The notes under the pieces: generated by a model
Database searches by the model: none
Told to the model about the DNA's origin: nothing
Seen by the model: only the letters and a program-made list of their open reading frames with translations
Shown: positions 33,039 through 41,833 of the stretch, piece after piece
How the letters are laid out: each line of letters starts with the position of its first letter
Numbering within the stretch: position 1 is the stretch's first letter
Source: CALSMU01 sp965230225
GTDB taxonomy: Bacteria; Bacteroidota; Bacteroidia; Flavobacteriales_D; Parvicellaceae
DNA length: 64,000 nucleotides
Direction: 5' to 3'
Assembly: GCA_965230225.1 (NCBI GenBank)
Contig: CBDDKM010000005.1
Span: 434,001 to 498,000 of the forward strand
Translations under genes and position numbers: made by a program

Positions 33039-34464
33039 TTTTGCCTAAATAGAATCGACTGTGATCAGGTGATTCTGCAATAATGATCGTATTGTTCTCC
33101 TGTAGGTGATAATCTTTCATGTACATACTTACCTTTTCAGGAGCTTCATTAAATACACCTTTCATTGGAGATGTTGTTGGATGACCTGCAGGACTTAACT
33201 TAACGGTTCTAACACCAGCGAAAGCATTATTTCCAAAATCATTATCAGCTTTTTTATCAAAGTATCCAATTTCATTGTATCCAATTAACAAATTACTTCC
33301 GTTGGTAGTTGCAAAGTGCGAATTCCAGTACCCATTATGTTGTTCATCAGCTTGATTACTTAAAATAGGAGCTCCGTACATGTAATCTCCTACTTTACTA
33401 AACTTAATGGCAACTATTCCATCTCTGTTTTCATTTCCAACACCAGCCTCTTTCGATACCGATATGTGTTCGGCAATTAAGTAGATATTATCGTTTTCCG
33501 ATAGGAGGACTTCTTTAACATGAAACTTATCCAATCCATGACCTGATTTAGATATTTCTTTTTTGCTTTTGAAGGCTCCAACGATGTTTTCAGGTAGATA
33601 ATATTCTTTTTTGAAAGTTGGGCTAACAGAGCTATTAAAATGAGCTGCAAATACACCCTCGAAGTTAAACCGAACAGGAGAAGTGAAAAAACCAGATAAA
33701 ACCAAGCTTCCATCCTCTCTTAATTTATAACCTAAATCAGCGATGTTTCTGTTTCTTAGCTTGAGCTCTTGTTGTTCGTTTACCGCTCCACTTACCAGGC
33801 ATACAAAGTATTTATTAGCAGACTTAATGCGTGTTCTTTTTATTATATAAAGTTCTCCTTTATCGTTTATCACCGGAACGTTAATTTTCCGTTTAGTGGA
33901 TGGAAAATGAAAGGAAATTTCCTTGTTCGTTTTTTCTTCTAAATTTTGATCATAAATAGTGGCAATTATTGCATCGTTCTTTTCCTTGTAGTAGGGCTTC
34001 TCAATGATCACACCTACTTTTTTTCCATTTGGACTTACCGATACTTCAAAAGTATTTCGATATCCACCATTGGAAGTCTGTTTAGAAATAGGAACCGTAC
34101 CAGATAATTGCCCCTTATTGTTTAAAGAGTATGCTGTTAGAATGTCTGTATTACCTTCTGCCGAAGCAGCAAAGATGGTAAGTTTACCATTAATATTGTA
34201 TGTTCCGACTATTTTTGTACACGGAATAGAAACCTCCTCAACACTAATGGAAGTTAGTAGCGAATCAAATAAATTGACCGTTAGTTTTCCGGGAGTATCG
34301 ATGTCTTGCTGTACAACACAATATCCAGAGTCCGAAGTATTAATTACCTCTAAATAAGATTGAGTGCTTGAATGTTTAAGCTGACTGCTCCACTTTACAT
34401 CAAAATCCTGAGCAAAGGATAAAAAATAAGCAATCGTTAAGACCGTGCTAAAAGCAAATTTCAT
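33025..34464 (-). CDS. secreted protein of unknown function
   Basis: A 479-residue exported protein with signal peptide MKFAFSTVLTIAYFLSFAQ. The mature part is beta-rich with recurring patterns such as DNDNIYLIAEHISVSKEAG, reminiscent of beta-propeller blades, but I recognise no family. There is no T9SS sorting domain at the C-terminus. It has a good promoter of its own. Confidence 0.7.
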   Translation of the reverse strand: MKFAFSTVLTIAYFLSFAQDFDVKWSSQLKHSSTQSYLEVINTSDSGYCVVQQDIDTPGKLTVNLFDSLLTSISVEEVSIPCTKIVGTYNINGKLTIFAASAEGNTDILTAYSLNNKGQLSGTVPISKQTSNGGYRNTFEVSVSPNGKKVGVIIEKPYYKEKNDAIIATIYDQNLEEKTNKEISFHFPSTKRKINVPVINDKGELYIIKRTRIKSANKYFVCLVSGAVNEQQELKLRNRNIADLGYKLREDGSLVLSGFFTSPVRFNFEGVFAAHFNSSVSPTFKKEYYLPENIVGAFKSKKEISKSGHGLDKFHVKEVLLSENDNIYLIAEHISVSKEAGVGNENRDGIVAIKFSKVGDYMYGAPILSNQADEQHNGYWNSHFATTNGSNLLIGYNEIGYFDKKADNDFGNNAFAGVRTVKLSPAGHPTTSPMKGVFNEAPEKVSMYMKDYHLQENNTIIIAESPDHSRFYLGKITWD

Positions 34465-34486
34465 AAGGTGACCGTTGTACTGCTTT

Positions 34487-34517
34487 CAAATTTAACAGAT
34501 TATTACAGAGAAAGCAA
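34487..34517 (-). promoter_or_regulatory. promoter of the secreted protein at 33025-34464
   Basis: On the minus strand TTG (34515-34517), 20 bases, then TAAATTTG (34487-34494), 22 bases before the ATG. Confidence 0.6.
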
Positions 34518-34531
34518 GGCAAACATCATAC

Positions 34532-35182
34532 CTAATAGTTAATATTAATGTGGGTGGTGTCGCCTACAGGACAAAATGTGGAATCCGTATACTGTGTTGT
34601 ATTAGAGTTTTTGGTTACCAGATACTGGTAAGAAATGTATTGTCCGCCGTATAGGTTGCAATTAATCAAGGTGTCTACATCCATCCCTTGCAACGAAATG
34701 GCAGAGTTTACGCAACAGTTTGGGCAAGATAGGTCTGTATTAATAAAAGAAAACAGAATTTCATCCTGCAAATCATCCGGGGTGGCATTGGTAATGTTAA
34801 GGTTTAAGTAAGATTGAGGGTAAACAATTAAATTTTGCGTGTTGTTTTCCTCAACCGAAAGATCATCTGGGTTAATTTCTACTTCGTTAATATAGTAGCC
34901 ATCTTTTATCATTTCAATTTTGTACTGAATGGCTGTTCTGTAGTTAAACGATAAAGAGTATTGTCCGCTGGAATTAGTGGTAGTAGTACCTAGCAGTTTG
35001 TATGAGTTAGAATAGGTACCTGAAGTGACCTCTTTTACATAAATGTTAACCTCTACATTGCTGAGTGCTACTTGTTGAATTCCATCTGTAACAATACCAG
35101 AAATGTCTATTTGACCGTCATTTTTTTTCTTACAAGAAAACAGTGCTAATGCAATGAATATGAAAGCAATACCTATACGCAT
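34532..35182 (-). CDS. lipoprotein with carboxypeptidase-regulatory-like domain
   Basis: A 216-residue protein. MRIGIAFIFIALALFSC is a signal peptide with lipobox ending at Cys17, followed by KKKNDGQ. Residues about 25-105 (DISGIVTDGIQQVALSNVEVNIYV ... SGQYSLSFNYRTAIQYKIEMIKDGY) form a CarboxypepD_reg-like beta-sandwich. The C-terminal half has a CPNCC cluster. A surface or periplasmic location is expected; the function is unknown. A TATCTTTG box lies at 35188-35195. Confidence 0.75.
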   Translation of the reverse strand: MRIGIAFIFIALALFSCKKKNDGQIDISGIVTDGIQQVALSNVEVNIYVKEVTSGTYSNSYKLLGTTTTNSSGQYSLSFNYRTAIQYKIEMIKDGYYINEVEINPDDLSVEENNTQNLIVYPQSYLNLNITNATPDDLQDEILFSFINTDLSCPNCCVNSAISLQGMDVDTLINCNLYGGQYISYQYLVTKNSNTTQYTDSTFCPVGDTTHININY

Positions 35183-35242
35183 AGCATCAAAGATACATGA
35201 ACAATCTAAAATAAGGTTGGAAAAATGTATGAAAGGTTAAGT

Positions 35243-36100
35243 TTACTTATTGATAAACTCTTCTGTTACGCTATCGTAACTTAACCAGTATTGATCTTTT
35301 GGAAGAGAGGCAACACTTACAGATGCTCCAAATCCTCTGAATACAATCTCACCGTACTTGTTATACAGTTCGTAAGAAGTCTTGTCGCTAAAAACAATGT
35401 CTTTCGATTTTCTGTTGTATACGTAGTTCAATTGAGGTTTTTCAGAGTAAGTTTCCACAGAAGGAGACTTTTTCATCTTTCCATTACGATCTCTTTGAAT
35501 AACTCTGAATTTATTAGTTCCAGAAACAAAGTCTACATGAAATGCATAGTTATTCATTTCGGCAGTTCCTTTTCCCTGAACTTCACCTACGTCCATCCAC
35601 TTGCTCCATTTGTATTGCTGTACAATAAACGGAAGTGAACCATACTCATCGGTAGTGATCCATTCAAGAAAACCATCTTCGCTAATGGTAATATCTTCTG
35701 TACTAAATGTTGGTTTGGGTTTAAGACCTCCAGGATTGATCACCTTAGGTGTACATCCGTTTTTATGGCGAATCTCAATAATTACTTCATCACCTAATTC
35801 AAGTTCAAAATTTGAAAGGTCAATTTCGAACGCACTTGAGTTGATCTCATCAGTAATTAAATCACCGTTTACTCTAATCTCGTAAGTACAATATCCAATA
35901 CCTTCTTTTCCGAATGCATTGGCAATGTAAATGTTACGTTCCTGATATTTTCCTTCAAGAATAATAACACCTTCTCTTTCGTCATTTAAGTTGGGAGCAG
36001 CTTCCTCAACAGGAGCTGTTTTTACAGGAGTATGCACAGCAGGGGACGAAGCCGAAAACGGCATCATCGAAACAAAAGCTATGGCGTAAATAAAATTCAT
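35243..36100 (-). CDS. secreted protein of unknown function
   Basis: A 285-residue protein with a weak signal peptide (MNFIYAIAFVSMMPFSASSPA). A Pro/Ala/Glu linker precedes a beta-rich domain (KYQERNIYIANAFGKEGIGYCTYEIRVNGD) and a second one resembling fibronectin-type sandwiches. The C-terminal piece (SYELYNKYGEIVFRGFGASVSVASLPKDQYWLSYD) resembles a T9SS-type sorting domain but is followed by the unusual end EFINK. A TATATTTG box at 36118-36125 precedes the gene. Confidence 0.65.
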   Translation of the reverse strand: MNFIYAIAFVSMMPFSASSPAVHTPVKTAPVEEAAPNLNDEREGVIILEGKYQERNIYIANAFGKEGIGYCTYEIRVNGDLITDEINSSAFEIDLSNFELELGDEVIIEIRHKNGCTPKVINPGGLKPKPTFSTEDITISEDGFLEWITTDEYGSLPFIVQQYKWSKWMDVGEVQGKGTAEMNNYAFHVDFVSGTNKFRVIQRDRNGKMKKSPSVETYSEKPQLNYVYNRKSKDIVFSDKTSYELYNKYGEIVFRGFGASVSVASLPKDQYWLSYDSVTEEFINK

Positions 36101-36180
36101 ACTTCCTTACACTTTTACAAATATATTCAACTCCCAAATACAAATTGATTATGATTGCTTAATCGCGAGTTATCCATGAC

Positions 36181-36214
36181 TAATCAACTCTTTTATAGCA
36201 TTAAAAGTTGATTA
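36181..36214. other. hairpin-forming inverted repeat
   Basis: Arms TAATCAACT (36181-36189) and AGTTGATTA (36206-36214) with inner TTTT/AAAA pairing. It lies in the 270-base gap between acpH and the secreted protein, 81 bases before the latter's start. No T-run follows on either strand. Confidence 0.3.
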
Positions 36215-36370
36215 TTTTGGTCGGAATTGTGGTGTCAATCAACAAAATAGCATTTTTTTAGGATGAATTTATACCGTAAAAATCTATAAACTCAATAGTA
36301 GTAGTGGCGACTAAATTAATATAAAATGAACTATAAATGAGTTTGTTATGGATTTATTTTGGCCTCATTG

Positions 36371-36952
36371 TTAGATTTCTAACATTTTTAAACTATGTTG
36401 GCTAATAGCGTCAAAAAACTCATTGAATTCTTCGATAAATTCAGTTTTGTTTTTTTCCACTTCATCAACAGCGCGGTTAATGTTATTGCCAAAGCCCATT
36501 CTCTGACCAATTTGCTGTAGCGATAAAGCGGTTCCTTCTTTTGTTTTATACCTGGATAACCAATCGTTGGTACGCATGTGATTGTATAGAAAGGTCATCC
36601 TTTCAGGCATTTCTTCGATGCGAGTATCCAAATGATCATAACTGGATCTGATAAACTCATCCAATTCAATTTGAGTATGCTTCTTCCATTCTAAACAAAG
36701 AAAGTGATCGTATAGTATGTCAGTAATTACTCCTGAGATTTTTGGGAAATTTTCATAGAATCTTCTTTTACTTTTTAAATATACAGGGTGAGAATCGGTA
36801 AAAGTATCTATCGATCTATGCAGTATTATCCCCTTTTGAATTGAAGAAGGGTAGTTTTTGTAATCACTCCCTTTTATGGCGTCTCCAATAAAGTTTCCAA
36901 ACAAAACATCTTTATCATTTCCAGACAATAAAAGGTGAGCTAAGTAATTCAT
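36371..36952 (-). CDS. acpH: acyl carrier protein phosphodiesterase
   Basis: Removes the phosphopantetheine arm from holo-ACP. The 193-residue protein opens MNYLAHLLLSGNDKDVLFGNFIGDAIKGSDY, typical of AcpH, with the metal-binding HRSIDTFTDSHP and LYDHFLCLEW further on (HD-like His/Asp ligands). Length is normal. It is divergent from the DUF4349 lipoprotein gene; the 98-base gap holds a CCACT-N5-AGTGG inverted repeat at 36954-36968. Confidence 0.88.
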   Translation of the reverse strand: MNYLAHLLLSGNDKDVLFGNFIGDAIKGSDYKNYPSSIQKGIILHRSIDTFTDSHPVYLKSKRRFYENFPKISGVITDILYDHFLCLEWKKHTQIELDEFIRSSYDHLDTRIEEMPERMTFLYNHMRTNDWLSRYKTKEGTALSLQQIGQRMGFGNNINRAVDEVEKNKTEFIEEFNEFFDAISQHSLKMLEI

Positions 36953-37050
36953 ACCACTAAGGTAGTGGACTGAATTTTAAAAAAAAATAATTCGGAGGGT
37001 TACCTTTTTCTACTCAGTGGTATTTACCTACAAATTCAATAATAAATACC

Positions 37051-37953
37051 ATGAGAAAAATTGTTCAATCCCTTATTTGTGCTGTTGTAATCCTATCAGG
37101 ATGTTCTGAAGCAGCAATGGAAGAAAAAGCTAGTGCTAATTACGAAACTAACGCATCTTACGAAGAAGATTACGGATATACAGAAACAGAGGAGGCGTTA
37201 GCTTACGAAGAGTATGAAAAATCCGAAATGGATTCGGAACCGGTGCCTGTACAAGAAGATGTTCCGGCAATACAGTATAACCGAAAAATAATCAAAGAAG
37301 GGGACTTAACCTATCAGGTAGACAGCATTGAATTAACTCGAAAGAAGGTAGTGGAATCGGTGCAGAAGTATGGGGGCTACATTGTTCATGACAATGCAGA
37401 CTATTACGGTGAGGAAAAGTCATATTACTTCGAGATTAAAGTTCCTGCTGGTTACTTCGATTCATTTATTGATGAGTTAACCTCTGGAGTTAACAAGTTC
37501 GATGTGAAAACCATCACTGCCACTGATGTTACAGAAGAGTTTGTAGATCTGGAAGCCAGATTGAAAGCTAAAAAGGAAGTGGAGCAACGATTCATTCAGC
37601 TATTGGCACAAGCCAATTCCATAGAAGAGGTGTTGAATGTAGAACAGGAAGTTGGATACTTAAGAACAGAAATAGAATCCATCGAAGGGAGATTGAATTA
37701 CCTGAAGAATCGTACCGGCTTAAGCACTCTTAGGTTGTCAGTTTACGAATCGTCACCCTATATAGAAGTTGAGGAAGAGGGATACGGGTCCAAGTTTGGA
37801 AATGCATTCGAAGCAGGGTGGATAGGTATAGTTTATTTCTTCATTGGGCTAACCGCTTTATGGCCTTTTATCCTATTAACCATCATCATCATTGTGGTAG
37901 TAAAAGTATTGATGAAAAAATCCAGAATTAAAAAACAAAAATCAAAAGCATAA
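37051..37953 (+). CDS. DUF4349 lipoprotein with acidic Tyr/Glu-rich tether
   Basis: A 300-residue inner-membrane protein. MRKIVQSLICAVVILSGCSEA has a lipobox (Cys18). Residues about 25-70 are a tether rich in Glu and Tyr (YEEDYGYTETEEALAYEEYE). The DUF4349 domain follows (IIKEGDLTYQVDSIE to LSTLRLSVYE, about 83-235), including a coiled-coil segment (VEQEVGYLRTEIESIEGRL), then one C-terminal transmembrane helix and a basic tail. The next gene starts 24 bases later and encodes a lipoprotein with a very similar tether, so the two likely work together. Confidence 0.88.
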   Translation: MRKIVQSLICAVVILSGCSEAAMEEKASANYETNASYEEDYGYTETEEALAYEEYEKSEMDSEPVPVQEDVPAIQYNRKIIKEGDLTYQVDSIELTRKKVVESVQKYGGYIVHDNADYYGEEKSYYFEIKVPAGYFDSFIDELTSGVNKFDVKTITATDVTEEFVDLEARLKAKKEVEQRFIQLLAQANSIEEVLNVEQEVGYLRTEIESIEGRLNYLKNRTGLSTLRLSVYESSPYIEVEEEGYGSKFGNAFEAGWIGIVYFFIGLTALWPFILLTIIIIVVVKVLMKKSRIKKQKSKA

Positions 37954-37977
37954 TTAAGAACCAATAAAATCTAAATC

Positions 37978-39615
37978 ATGAAAAGAATAAATTTAAAAAT
38001 TGCATTGTTATTGTCCATGGGGACAGTATTAATAGGGTGTGGTACTACCAGTGAAAAGACCACCTCAGAGACAGCTAAGAATGACTATCAGGAAGTTTAT
38101 TACGAAGAGGAAGGAGAAGCAACAGAGGCTTATACCGAGGATGATTATAACATGAGCTATGAAAAGAGTGTTGCAGAGCCTGTTGTTGAAGAATTTAATA
38201 CAGAGGAGTATGCCAAGTTGGTGGAAAATCAATTTCAGGATGCCATTGTAGAATCAAAGTCAACTTTCTCTATTGATGTGGATAATGCAAGCTATACTAA
38301 TGTTCGAAGAATGTTGGAAGATGGTTATTTGCCAACTCCAGGTGCGGTTAGGATTGAGGAGTTCATCAATTATTTTGATTACAGTTATCCAATACCATCT
38401 AAACAAGCTCCATTTAGCATGGTAACCGAAGTGGGAGAGTGTCCCTGGAATAAGGAAAATAGATTGGTTCATATTGGTTTACAGGGGTACACCATGCCAA
38501 TCGAGGAGTTACCGCCATCCAACCTGGTTTTCTTATTAGATGTTTCGGGTTCCATGTCTGATGCTAATAAGCTTCCTCTTTTGAAAAAATCATTTAAAAT
38601 GATGGTGGATAAGTTAAATGAAAAAGATAGAGTGTCCATTGTAGTTTACGCAGGAGCAGCAGGTGTTGTACTGGAACCTACCAGTTGCTCAAATAAAGGG
38701 AGAATTATGGAGGCGTTCGATCGTCTGGAAGCTGGAGGTTCTACTGCTGGTGCAGAAGGAATTGAAAAAGCTTATCAATTGGCGGAAGAACAATTACTAC
38801 CACATGGAAACAATAGAGTTATTCTAGCTACCGACGGGGATTTTAATGTTGGGCCTAGTTCCGAAGATGAATTGGTAAACTTGATAGAGAGAAAAAGAGA
38901 GAAGGGAATCTACTTGACCATATTAGGTTTTGGAATGGGGAACTATAAAGATGCCAGAATGGAATCCATTTCGAATGCGGGAAACGGAAACTACTTTTAT
39001 GTGGATGATTTGGGAGAAGCTAAAAACATTCTGGTAGATAACCTGGCAGGTACTTTATTAACCATTGCTAAAGATGTAAAAATTCAGGTGGAGTTTAATC
39101 CGGCAAGAGTTAGCTCATACCGTTTAATAGGGTATGAAAACAGAAAGTTGGAGAATCAGGATTTTGCCAACGATAAAAAAGATGCTGGAGAATTGGGAGC
39201 CGGACATACTGTAACCGCATTGTATGAGATTGTTCCAAATAATGGATCAGTTAAATCAGATTACAAATACGTTGAGACTAAGATTACTGATCAGGCTAAA
39301 AAGAGCAATGAGTTACTAACCGTTAGATTTAGGTATAAAAAACCTGATGCTAATAAAAGTACTTTACTCGAAAAAGTGGTGTTGGATAGCAATAGAGACT
39401 GGGAAGAAACATCAGGTAACTTTAAGTTTTCTGCAGGTGTTGCAGCATTTGGAATGTTGTTGAGACAATCGGAATACGCTAATAACTACACTTATAATGA
39501 ACTGGAAGGACTATTGAACTCTGCAGTTCGATACGAAAGTGATGCAAAAAAACTTGAATTACTGCTATTGGTGAATAAAGCTAAGTCGCTTACAGAAGTA
39601 AGCTATAATTATTAG
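37978..39615 (+). CDS. von Willebrand factor A (YfbK-type) lipoprotein
   Basis: A 545-residue lipoprotein (MKRINLKIALLLSMGTVLIGC). An acidic Tyr/Glu tether (EVYYEEEGEATEAYTEDDY) covers about residues 25-70. A YfbK N-terminal region (FSIDVDNASYTNVRRMLEDG) leads into a VWA domain with an intact MIDAS (LLDVSGSMS, about 186-194, and ATDGDFNVG). A DUF3520-type C-terminal region ends the protein. It probably assembles with other envelope proteins through metal-dependent binding. The stop codon shares 4 bases with that of the convergent receiver-domain gene. Confidence 0.9.
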   Translation: MKRINLKIALLLSMGTVLIGCGTTSEKTTSETAKNDYQEVYYEEEGEATEAYTEDDYNMSYEKSVAEPVVEEFNTEEYAKLVENQFQDAIVESKSTFSIDVDNASYTNVRRMLEDGYLPTPGAVRIEEFINYFDYSYPIPSKQAPFSMVTEVGECPWNKENRLVHIGLQGYTMPIEELPPSNLVFLLDVSGSMSDANKLPLLKKSFKMMVDKLNEKDRVSIVVYAGAAGVVLEPTSCSNKGRIMEAFDRLEAGGSTAGAEGIEKAYQLAEEQLLPHGNNRVILATDGDFNVGPSSEDELVNLIERKREKGIYLTILGFGMGNYKDARMESISNAGNGNYFYVDDLGEAKNILVDNLAGTLLTIAKDVKIQVEFNPARVSSYRLIGYENRKLENQDFANDKKDAGELGAGHTVTALYEIVPNNGSVKSDYKYVETKITDQAKKSNELLTVRFRYKKPDANKSTLLEKVVLDSNRDWEETSGNFKFSAGVAAFGMLLRQSEYANNYTYNELEGLLNSAVRYESDAKKLELLLLVNKAKSLTEVSYNY

Positions 39616-39986
39616 ACTGTTTCTGATTTGGTAGCAAGAACTTTCTCTATTTCAAGGGGAAGTTCTTCTTCCATTTGGTCAAAAGTAATGCACTTTTGAA
39701 TTCCAGCATATTTAGCTTCCTTTTCGGTATTCTGATTAATGATTTCAGAAAACAAAATCACCGGAATGTTATAGTTAAAACTATCCAGTAGTTGCTTAAG
39801 ATCCAGTCCGGTTAAAACAGGCAAAAATGCTTCGGTTAGGATTAGCTCAAAATTTCCACTTGGAAGTAAATGAATAGCATCAGCTGAGTTGGTACACAAT
39901 TCAGATTTGTCAATACCATTTTCAATCAAAATATTATTGATCCAACGAAGATCAGACTCGTTGTTGCTGATAACTAATACGTTCAT
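39612..39986 (-). CDS. stand-alone degenerate response-regulator receiver domain
   Basis: A 124-residue CheY-like fold (VLVISNNESDLRWINNIL, ELILTEAFLPVLTGLDL, IPVILFSEI). The phosphoacceptor Asp is replaced by Glu52 (ILTEAFLP), the N-terminal acidic pair is Asn8-Asn9 (ISNNES), and the conserved Lys is missing from the KCITFDQ loop. It therefore cannot be phosphorylated in the usual way; Glu may mimic the phosphorylated form. No output domain is attached and no histidine kinase lies nearby. Confidence 0.82.
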   Translation of the reverse strand: MNVLVISNNESDLRWINNILIENGIDKSELCTNSADAIHLLPSGNFELILTEAFLPVLTGLDLKQLLDSFNYNIPVILFSEIINQNTEKEAKYAGIQKCITFDQMEEELPLEIEKVLATKSETV

Positions 39987-40074
39987 TTAAACAGGGAATA
40001 AATTGTTTCAAGGCTAATTTACGTAAAATCAGTTAGATAGCAAATAATTGTTGATTTTTATCCAGAAATATTAG

Positions 40075-40587
40075 TTATTCGTCCTTGTTTTTGTTGTATT
40101 CAAGAGTGGATTCGATGATTTTTTCAACAATAATTCTGGTGTATTCAGTATCCCACCTCATTTTCTTGTCTACAAAATTATAGGTGGCAATTCCCATTGG
40201 TTTTTTAGCTAGAAAATCAACATTGAGTCCTCTTTTTACTCTAAACAGAGCAACATCAACTTTCAGTTTACTTTTCTTTTTATAATCTGTTGGAATTCCT
40301 CTAGTGTCTACCACCAAATGTTTACTGACATATCCGGTCTTTGAAAATTCCACTTTGTAAACCTGTCCGGTGTCCAGGGGGAAAAAACATCGCCCTTTTT
40401 GGGTAACAATAGAATCGATAGGAAGATTGTTTTTAAAAAGTTTAACCGAGGCAACATTGATCTTTGCCCCTACCAATTCCACCGAAGTGATTTTAGCATC
40501 AAATACAATCTTGATTGGCTTATCCTGTGCCAATAGATTAAGCCCAAAGAAGGTAACTAAAATGATACTGATGAACTTTTTGCCCAT
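40075..40587 (-). CDS. exported protein of unknown function
   Basis: A 170-residue protein with signal peptide MGKKFISIILVTFFGLNLLAQ. The mature part begins with a carboxypeptidase-regulatory-like sandwich (AKINVASVKLFKNNLPIDSI ... YKVEFSKTGYVSKHLVVDT) and ends in a charged helix (YTRIIVEKIIESTLEYNKNKDE). Similar proteins are common in Bacteroidota; their role is unknown to me. Confidence 0.7.
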   Translation of the reverse strand: MGKKFISIILVTFFGLNLLAQDKPIKIVFDAKITSVELVGAKINVASVKLFKNNLPIDSIVTQKGRCFFPLDTGQVYKVEFSKTGYVSKHLVVDTRGIPTDYKKKSKLKVDVALFRVKRGLNVDFLAKKPMGIATYNFVDKKMRWDTEYTRIIVEKIIESTLEYNKNKDE

Positions 40588-40701
40588 TGGGTTAAAGATA
40601 TGTATTTAGATGAGTTATTGGAGTAGGTTATTGATAACAATTCTCTCCTTTTTTATAGATGGTCTTCCTGTAATGAGGAATCCATAAGGGAGAAGTATGT
40701 T

Positions 40702-41394
40702 TTATTGCTGTAGGAAGTAATTAATTACATCACTTTCGGCTATTTTAATATCCAGTTGTATTTTAGATAAATAGCTAATAACACCAGCTAGTGGCACATT
40801 ATGAAAGTTGGCAATTTCCCATTTGTCATAACTGGCTTTGGTGTCAAAATCAATTACGTTTATTCCAATTTCCATATTCTGATCTTCTTCCTTAATGAGT
40901 TGCTCTAGAAAATCCTTATAGTCTTGTAATTTGTTTTTCAACTCAATAGCACTGTATTGACCTTCCAATGGCTCCCATCTGTTTTCCCCAATTAAAATGT
41001 ATGATGGTGTAGTGTAATCGTCAAAATTGTCAATGTGTTTTAAGCTAATAATTGTATCGTTGTTAACCACACTGGTCTTTTCTAAATTTTCAGTTTTGGC
41101 AATTAGTAGAACCTTAAGGTTGTTGATATAGTTAATGATGTCCTGAGTTTCTTGCCTTATGCTATCTGACTTTTCAAAAGCATTAGAATATTTTTCAGAA
41201 TCGGTTTGATGAGCCTTAATTAATAAGAAGTACAAACGATCATTATTTTTCTTTACCACTGATCTTGAGTTCTCAAGTGCATCATTTAGGAGCACAAAAG
41301 AATTGTACACCTTCTTTTTCGATCCGTACTGTGCTTGTAAAGAATAAGAAAGAAATAAAATGGTAATAACAGTGATCAGTTTAATCATCTTCAT
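40702..41394 (-). CDS. exported protein of unknown function next to the ParA pair
   Basis: A 230-residue protein; the ATG at 41394 gives the signal peptide MKMIKLITVITILFLSYSLQAQ. The mature part is mostly helical with Asp/Asn-rich turns (DALENSRSVVKKNNDRLYFLL). I do not recognise a family. It is 49 bases downstream of the ParA partner gene on the same strand, so it may share that transcript. Confidence 0.65.
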   Translation of the reverse strand: MKMIKLITVITILFLSYSLQAQYGSKKKVYNSFVLLNDALENSRSVVKKNNDRLYFLLIKAHQTDSEKYSNAFEKSDSIRQETQDIINYINNLKVLLIAKTENLEKTSVVNNDTIISLKHIDNFDDYTTPSYILIGENRWEPLEGQYSAIELKNKLQDYKDFLEQLIKEEDQNMEIGINVIDFDTKASYDKWEIANFHNVPLAGVISYLSKIQLDIKIAESDVINYFLQQ

Positions 41395-41443
41395 CCAATA
41401 AAAATAATCAAAAATGATCTCCAAAGCAAGGTGCTAACAGACC

Positions 41444-41833
41444 TTATTTTTTGTTTTTGATAAGTTGCCCAATTCCCTCCAGAACTACGTTTAAGGAAGT
41501 TTTATTAATGGATTTGATGGTTTTAAGAACAGAGGTATTTTTAAGTAGAGGGTCAATCTTAGCTCCTTCTTCAATAATTTGAAGCCACAATTCTGTAAAA
41601 CTTATTCCTTGCTTTTTTGCCTCTTTGTGGAGGTAATTGGCAATTTCAGAAATTGATGCGCCATCTAGATGGCTAGCAGTAAATTCTTTCTGGTTACCCT
41701 GAGGAACCTCAACAATAGAATTTGGTTTTTTCTTAATGAATTCCTCTTTGGTAGTCGTCTTTCCAGTCTCAATTTCCAAAGGGTTTTGCGCCAAATAATC
41801 GGATAGGTCAGTTAAGGTGTTTTTTCTTGCCAT
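41444..41833 (-). CDS. small partner of ParA, unknown family
   Basis: A 129-residue soluble protein, Lys-rich at both ends, with a likely disordered N-terminus (LSDYLAQNPLEIETGKTTTKEEF) and a helical C-terminal half (ISEIANYLHKEAKKQGISFTELWLQIIEEG). The start codon shares one base with the parA stop codon (TAATG), so the two are coupled. It is not a recognisable ParB (no HTH or CTPase motif). By position it may be the adaptor that stimulates the ATPase or links it to cargo, like McdB- or PadC-type partners; this is inference. Confidence 0.65.
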   Translation of the reverse strand: MARKNTLTDLSDYLAQNPLEIETGKTTTKEEFIKKKPNSIVEVPQGNQKEFTASHLDGASISEIANYLHKEAKKQGISFTELWLQIIEEGAKIDPLLKNTSVLKTIKSINKTSLNVVLEGIGQLIKNKK

